Source: Glycine soja
Lineage: Eukaryota > Streptophyta > Magnoliopsida > Fabales > Fabaceae
Direction of reading: 5' to 3'
Length of the DNA: 64,000 nucleotides
Assembly: GCF_004193775.1 (NCBI RefSeq)
Contig: NC_041002.1
Coordinates: 6,187,261-6,251,260 of the forward strand
Shown: in pieces, positions 59,988 through 64,000 of the stretch
Position numbering within the stretch: the stretch's first letter is position 1
Layout: each line of letters begins with the position of its first letter
Notes under the pieces: model-generated
Told to the model about the DNA's origin: nothing
Databases searched by the model: none
Seen by the model: only the letters and a program-made list of their open reading frames with translations
Program-made: the position numbers and the translations under genes

Positions 59988-60484
59988 GTGATGCACTCCC
60001 TGGAGTTATTGTTACTAACATAGATCTAGCATTGATGGATGCAGTGAAATTTTTGAGTCTACCAATTTGTTGTGTCAGTTTTACATTGATAAGAATGTGA
60101 AGGCAAAGTGTAAAACCCTGGCTGGTAAAAAGAAATGCATGAAATTATGTCATGGAAGCCTGAGGGAGTTATGTGGATTGTCCTTTTGAGCAAGACTTCG
60201 ATGAGTGCCTTATGATGTTTGAAATTGATAAGAATGTGATGCACTCCCTAGAGTTTTTGTTACCGACAAAGATCTATAGCATTGATGAATGCAATGGAAA
60301 ATGTATTCCTTGACTCTACCAATTTTTTGTGTCGGTTTTACATTGATAAGAATGTGAAGGCAAAGTGTAAAACCCTGGTTGGTAAAAAAAAATGCATGGG
60401 ATTCTGTCATGGAAGCCTGAGGGAGTTTGGTGGATTGTCCTTCTAAGCAAGACTTCGATGAGTGCCTTGTGAAGTTTGAAATTG
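59988..60484 (+). repeat. 248-bp tandem duplication inside the MULE transposase
   Basis: GTGATGCACTCCCTGGAGTT at 59988 recurs at 60236, and both copies run to TGTTTGAAATTG / AGTTTGAAATTG. The copies differ by scattered substitutions and small indels, so the duplication is not recent. It repeats the central MULE domain coding segment. Confidence 0.85.
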
Positions 60485-60609
60485 CTTGCTCGCCATGGCC
60501 AATGTTTGTTGACTTTGTCAAGCAAACATGGTTGATTCCCCATAAAGAAAAATTTGTTAAAGTCTGAATGAATAAGGAAATGCATTTAGGAAATACAACA
60601 ACTAACAGG

Positions 60610-62341
60610 TATGAAAATTGTAAATTTTTTTGTTGTATAATACGGATTGTCAATCCATATAATGCATACGGATTTCGAATCCTTATAACTCAGATGCAAT
60701 CCCATTATCAACGACGAGTGGAAGAGAGGGACTTACGGCGACGACAAATGTGAGGGCAGTGGTGGCACTGCATATCTAAATAAAAGTGGTGCTGAATATG
60801 GCCCAGATTTGGATCAAGCTTAGTAACAAGCTGAAGATTTGAATAAGGGAAGCAGACGAAGGTAGTTAATTTAGGCCAACATTTGGTAGAGCCATGTTCT
60901 CCTAAAAATGTCAGGAATTGGGTAGTTATCATGTAGATTTATTGCCTCTATAAATAAGAGCTTTTACAATATAATTAAGGTCCTCCTCGACCATAATCAA
61001 TCAAATTTATCATTTCCAACATTTTTATCTTTAATAATTTACAACTTTTTTTGTCGTATGTTTTTAGTGATTTACAACACTTTCTATATTTTATAAGAGT
61101 TATGTAGCCAACTTCAATTTTACAACTTCTAGAAATCTGTTGGGAGTGAACTAGGAACGTTAACCCAATCGAGAAACAAAGTCCCTTCCTTAACTCATTT
61201 GTCTTAAGGAAGTTAGCGTTGGTATAATTAGTTGTTTCAATGGCTAATTAGTTGAATTCTCAGTCCAAAACGTTTTTGGCACACTTTATGAGACCTCAAT
61301 GATCTCAAACTAAAGTTCTCTTCACCATCCTTGAATCACTAGTGAGGCATTCAGTTGAGATAAGGATGAAGTATATCAAATATGGAATCAACTCCTACAA
61401 TGAGAATAACATCTAGTAGTTGAGTTGTGGAACAACTAAGAGCGTCCACAACGGGCACTTGGGAAGCAATGTTGCTTCGAAAGAACATAGGCGTTGCAGA
61501 CTTGTATGGTAGTTTCTTGATGCGTAAAATATGAATACACAAGGGTAAGCATACTCTAAGTTGTAGTATCAAATATCAAACCCAAAGGACTAATTGTGTT
61601 CCCAAAATAATGTGTAACATTGTGTTTTTGTAATTGTTTATTCAAGTGATTTAATTAAATTACAAGAGAAATTAAATTTAAGTGCTTGGATGAATGAATT
61701 AATTGATGAGTTAGTGATGTTGAGCATGTGTTCTATGTGTATTAGTGAGTTTTCGTGTGTTTGGGCCTAGAGGGATGGTATGAATAATGTAAAACTGATG
61801 TAGGAATGTTTAGTAGAAGCCAAGGTGCAAAGAGAGAAAAGCTAGAGAGACACCAAAAATCTCTCACAAACCCTCGTATTCAGAAACTTCTCGAAAAGAA
61901 ACTCTTCATTTTCCTCTCACTTCCTCTTCTCCAAGGAACCACCATTGGAGAAGCTTACAACTTTGGTGCTATGCAGAAAGGTAGCTTCTTTCCTCCCCCT
62001 TTAATATTTGTTGGTTGTCCCTAGATGAGGTAAATCCTTCTCTTCCTCTCTTCGCATTCATTCTTGTTTTCCCCCATGAACACCCTCCTAAACTCCATGA
62101 AAGTGTTTGTTTGTATGGTTTTAATGTGGTTATGTTAGTTTTGGGGGTTTTGGATGGTATGAATGATGTGGAACTGATGTAGGAATGAATGAAAGCTTTT
62201 ATTTTGGACCCAAAGTCTCTCCCTTTATTCCTATTCTTTATCCCAAATCTAACTCTTTGAGTTGATAGGTAAGGGAAGCTCACCTCTTTCTTATTTTGAA
62301 TGTTTTGAAATGCTAGAAAATGTTTTGTTGAAGCTTAAATC
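60610..62341. other. spacer, no gene assigned
   Basis: Near 60640-60690 there are two imperfect palindromes of the type TACGGATTGTCAATCCAT, as in small inverted-repeat elements. A block GATGGTATGAATRATGT with AACTGATGTAGGAATG occurs near 61772 and again near 62151, so 61770-62190 may be repeat-derived. A minus-strand frame at 61351-61572 has a protein-like composition (SNIASQVPVVDALSCSTTQL) but is unrecognised. AAATC (62337-62341) is the left duplication of LTR G. Confidence 0.4.
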
Positions 62342-63894
62342 TGTTGGATCAAGTGGCCTCAGAATAATTAAGAAGGGGGGTTGAATTAATTATTAATGAA
62401 CCTTTACTAATTAAAAATCTATCCTTCTTAATACTACTAAATTCAATTAGGCTTTTACTATAATGTTAAGAAAGTAAAGAACAAAAATAGAAACTTAACC
62501 AAAATTAAAAGCGATAATTAAAGTGCACAACGGAAATTAAAGAGTGTAGGGAAGAAGAAGACAAACACAAGAGTTTTATACTGGTTCGGCAACAACCCGT
62601 GCCTACATCCAGTCCCCAAGCGACCTGCGGTCCTTGAGATTTCTTTTCAACCTTGTAAAATCCTTTACAAGAAAAGATCCACAAGGGATGTATCCTCCCT
62701 TGTTCTCTTGGAACAACCAAGTGGATGTACCCTCCACTTGAATTGATCCACAAGAGATGTACCCTCTCTTGTTCTTAGTATAACAACCCAAGTAGATGTA
62801 CCCTCTACTCGTACCACAAAGGATGTACCCTCCAATGTGTTAAGACAAAGTTCTCAGGCGGTTAGTCCTTTGAAACTTTGTGAAGGGGAAACAAAAGATA
62901 TCTCAGGCGATTAGTCCTTTGAAATATTTTGTTTAAGGGAAAGGGAAGAATCAAAAGAATTCTCAGACTGTGTCATTTTGAATTCTTTGAAAAGGGAGGA
63001 GGGAGATACAAAAGAATTCAGGCAGTTAGTCCTTCATTCTTTTGGAAAAGGGAGAAGAAAGACACAAAATGAATTCAGGCGGTTAGTCCTTGGCGAATTC
63101 TTTTTGGCAAAGGGAGAAGAGAATGAAAAAGATGAATAGCACAAGTTTTTGAACAAAGAACTTTTCTTGGAAGAGAAAGTGCTGATAAAAAACTTTTAGA
63201 AAGATGAAGAGAAATGAAATCAGAAAGTTCTGTTGAAAGAGGTGAAAGATATTGAAAGATAGATTGAAAGAGATGATAGATCAATCAATTTCTTGTTTCA
63301 TGCCAAGGTCACATATTTATAATCTCTCGATGACTCAAGTCAAAACTTGTAACTCTTGACAATTCCTTTAAAACTAATTACTTAAAAAGTTATGACTTTT
63401 GAAAGAATCTTCAGAAACAAGTCACTTGAAGAATTGTGACTTTTGGAAATAAGTTTTTCGAAAACAGTCACTGGTAATCGATTACCATTAAGGTGTAATC
63501 GATTACACATCAACAGATGTGACTCTTTATTTTGAATTTTGAAAATCTTAACGTTTTAAAAACACTGGTAATCGATTACTACATTCTTGTAATCGATTAC
63601 GAGAGAGTAAAACTCTTTGGTAATGATTTTGTGAAAGCTTCTTGTGCTACTCAATGTTTTGAAAAACTTTTTAATACTTATCTTGATTAAGTCTTCTCTT
63701 GATTCTTGAATCTTTGAGTCTTGAATCTTGATCTTGATTATTCTTTAATCTTGAATCTTCTTGATGAATCTTGAAATTAATCTTGATCTTGAACTTAATC
63801 TTGAAATCATTCTTTGGGCTTTTTGTCATCATCTTTGTTATCATTAAAACTACTTGAATCAACTTGATTCATCATCTTGAAGCTTGCTTCTACA
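62342..63894 (-). mobile_element. solo LTR G of the TGTAGAAGC family
   Basis: TGTTGGATCAAGTGGCC ... TTGCTTCTACA, 1553 bp, perfect AAATC duplications (62337-62341, 63895-63899). A hairpin CTTGTAAA/TTTACAAG at 62651-62670, hairpin array 1 (62682-62841) and array 2 (62847-63118) are all present. GTAATCGATTAC palindromes lie at about 63475-63600. Sense is minus. Confidence 0.93.
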
Positions 63895-63899
63895 AAATC

Positions 63900-64000
63900 C
63901 GTCGTTGAATATTTTGGATTGAAAGGAATGATTTTGTTTTGATGAAAGATGATGTCTTGGCCTAAAAATCGTAACTTTCTGCAGTTTTAAATCATTATAA
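63900..64000. other. right end of window, unassigned
   Basis: 101 bp of AT-rich sequence after the LTR G duplication. Too short to assign. Confidence 0.4.

Larger units (their letters stand above)
40533..60609 (+). pseudogene. Mutator-like (MULE/FAR1-type) transposase, split by the Athila-like element
   Basis: Exon 1 is 40533-40660 (MGEDQEMHDSIMSEEVGMNE, with a one-base frame change after it, then a CAG/GTATTA donor). Exon 2 starts at 40740 after ATTATAG and encodes VFATRDDVLHWARFVAYEID and a Cys-rich FAR1-like DNA-binding part (RKCGCPFKLCAKP). It breaks off at 41159 inside LTLKEHNA. The gene resumes at about 59588 with the MULE domain: DVVRDIFWSHPDAVKL, FLIDSTYKTNRYR (first catalytic Asp) and VTNIDLALMDA (second Asp). 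It ends with HLGNTTTNR at a GT donor (60609). Several in-frame stops, frame changes and a 248-bp tandem duplication (59988-60484) are present, and the C-terminal zinc-finger part is missing. Whether it was a transposase or a domesticated FAR1-like regulator cannot be told. Confidence 0.85.

Noticed and set aside
60059..60653. Antisense frames with a repeated QTPSGFHD-like peptide
   Set aside because: Complement of the duplicated MULE transposase segment.

Overview
This window is plant nuclear DNA, most likely soybean (Glycine max or a close relative). The main reasons are a SIRE1-like Copia element with its pol/env-like stop-codon arrangement, a Tgm-like CACTA transposon with ACATCGG subterminal repeats, an Ogre-type LTR and an Athila-type Gypsy element. 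I found no intact ordinary host gene. Almost all of the 64 kb is transposons nested in each other, with a few captured or decayed host-gene pieces.

Layout. 1-4957: 3' end of an Ogre-like Gypsy element (non-coding 3' region, a 104-bp tandem array, polypurine tract, 3' LTR). 4958-6094: AT-rich spacer. 6095-23176: a 17.1-kb CACTA element (3-bp duplication AGT). Its minus strand carries a broken TNP2 transposase and a second gene ending in a Ulp1-like cysteine protease domain. It also holds a scrambled receptor-kinase fragment and two solo LTRs. 23788-36286: a Gypsy-type solo LTR (duplication TTAAT) split by a complete SIRE1-like element at 25291-35065 (duplication GGGAT). That element has two 1147-bp LTRs, an unbroken 1576-codon gag-pol and an in-frame env-like ORF behind one TAG. 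36292-39660: spacer with an EXORDIUM-like fragment. 40533-60609: a Mutator/FAR1-type transposase pseudogene. It is split by an Athila-like element (41160 to about 59585), which is itself interrupted by two solo LTRs and a truncated Sirevirus-type Copia element on the minus strand. One LTR of that Copia element carries yet another solo LTR, giving four levels of nesting. 60610-64000: spacer and one more solo LTR.

One LTR family, called here the TGTAGAAGC family, occurs eight times: six solo LTRs plus the two LTRs of the truncated Copia element. Five solo copies have perfect 5-bp target duplications and the sixth differs at one base. The most unusual signal is inside this LTR. About 430 nt form a chain of short hairpins in two classes, each class with a nearly constant loop and stems that differ from hairpin to hairpin yet stay paired, with at least one compensatory change between copies. 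I know of no description of this structure. Several other elements here also carry their own family-specific palindromic motif.

The only element that looks capable of activity is the SIRE1-like one. The others carry in-frame stops, deletions or insertions.
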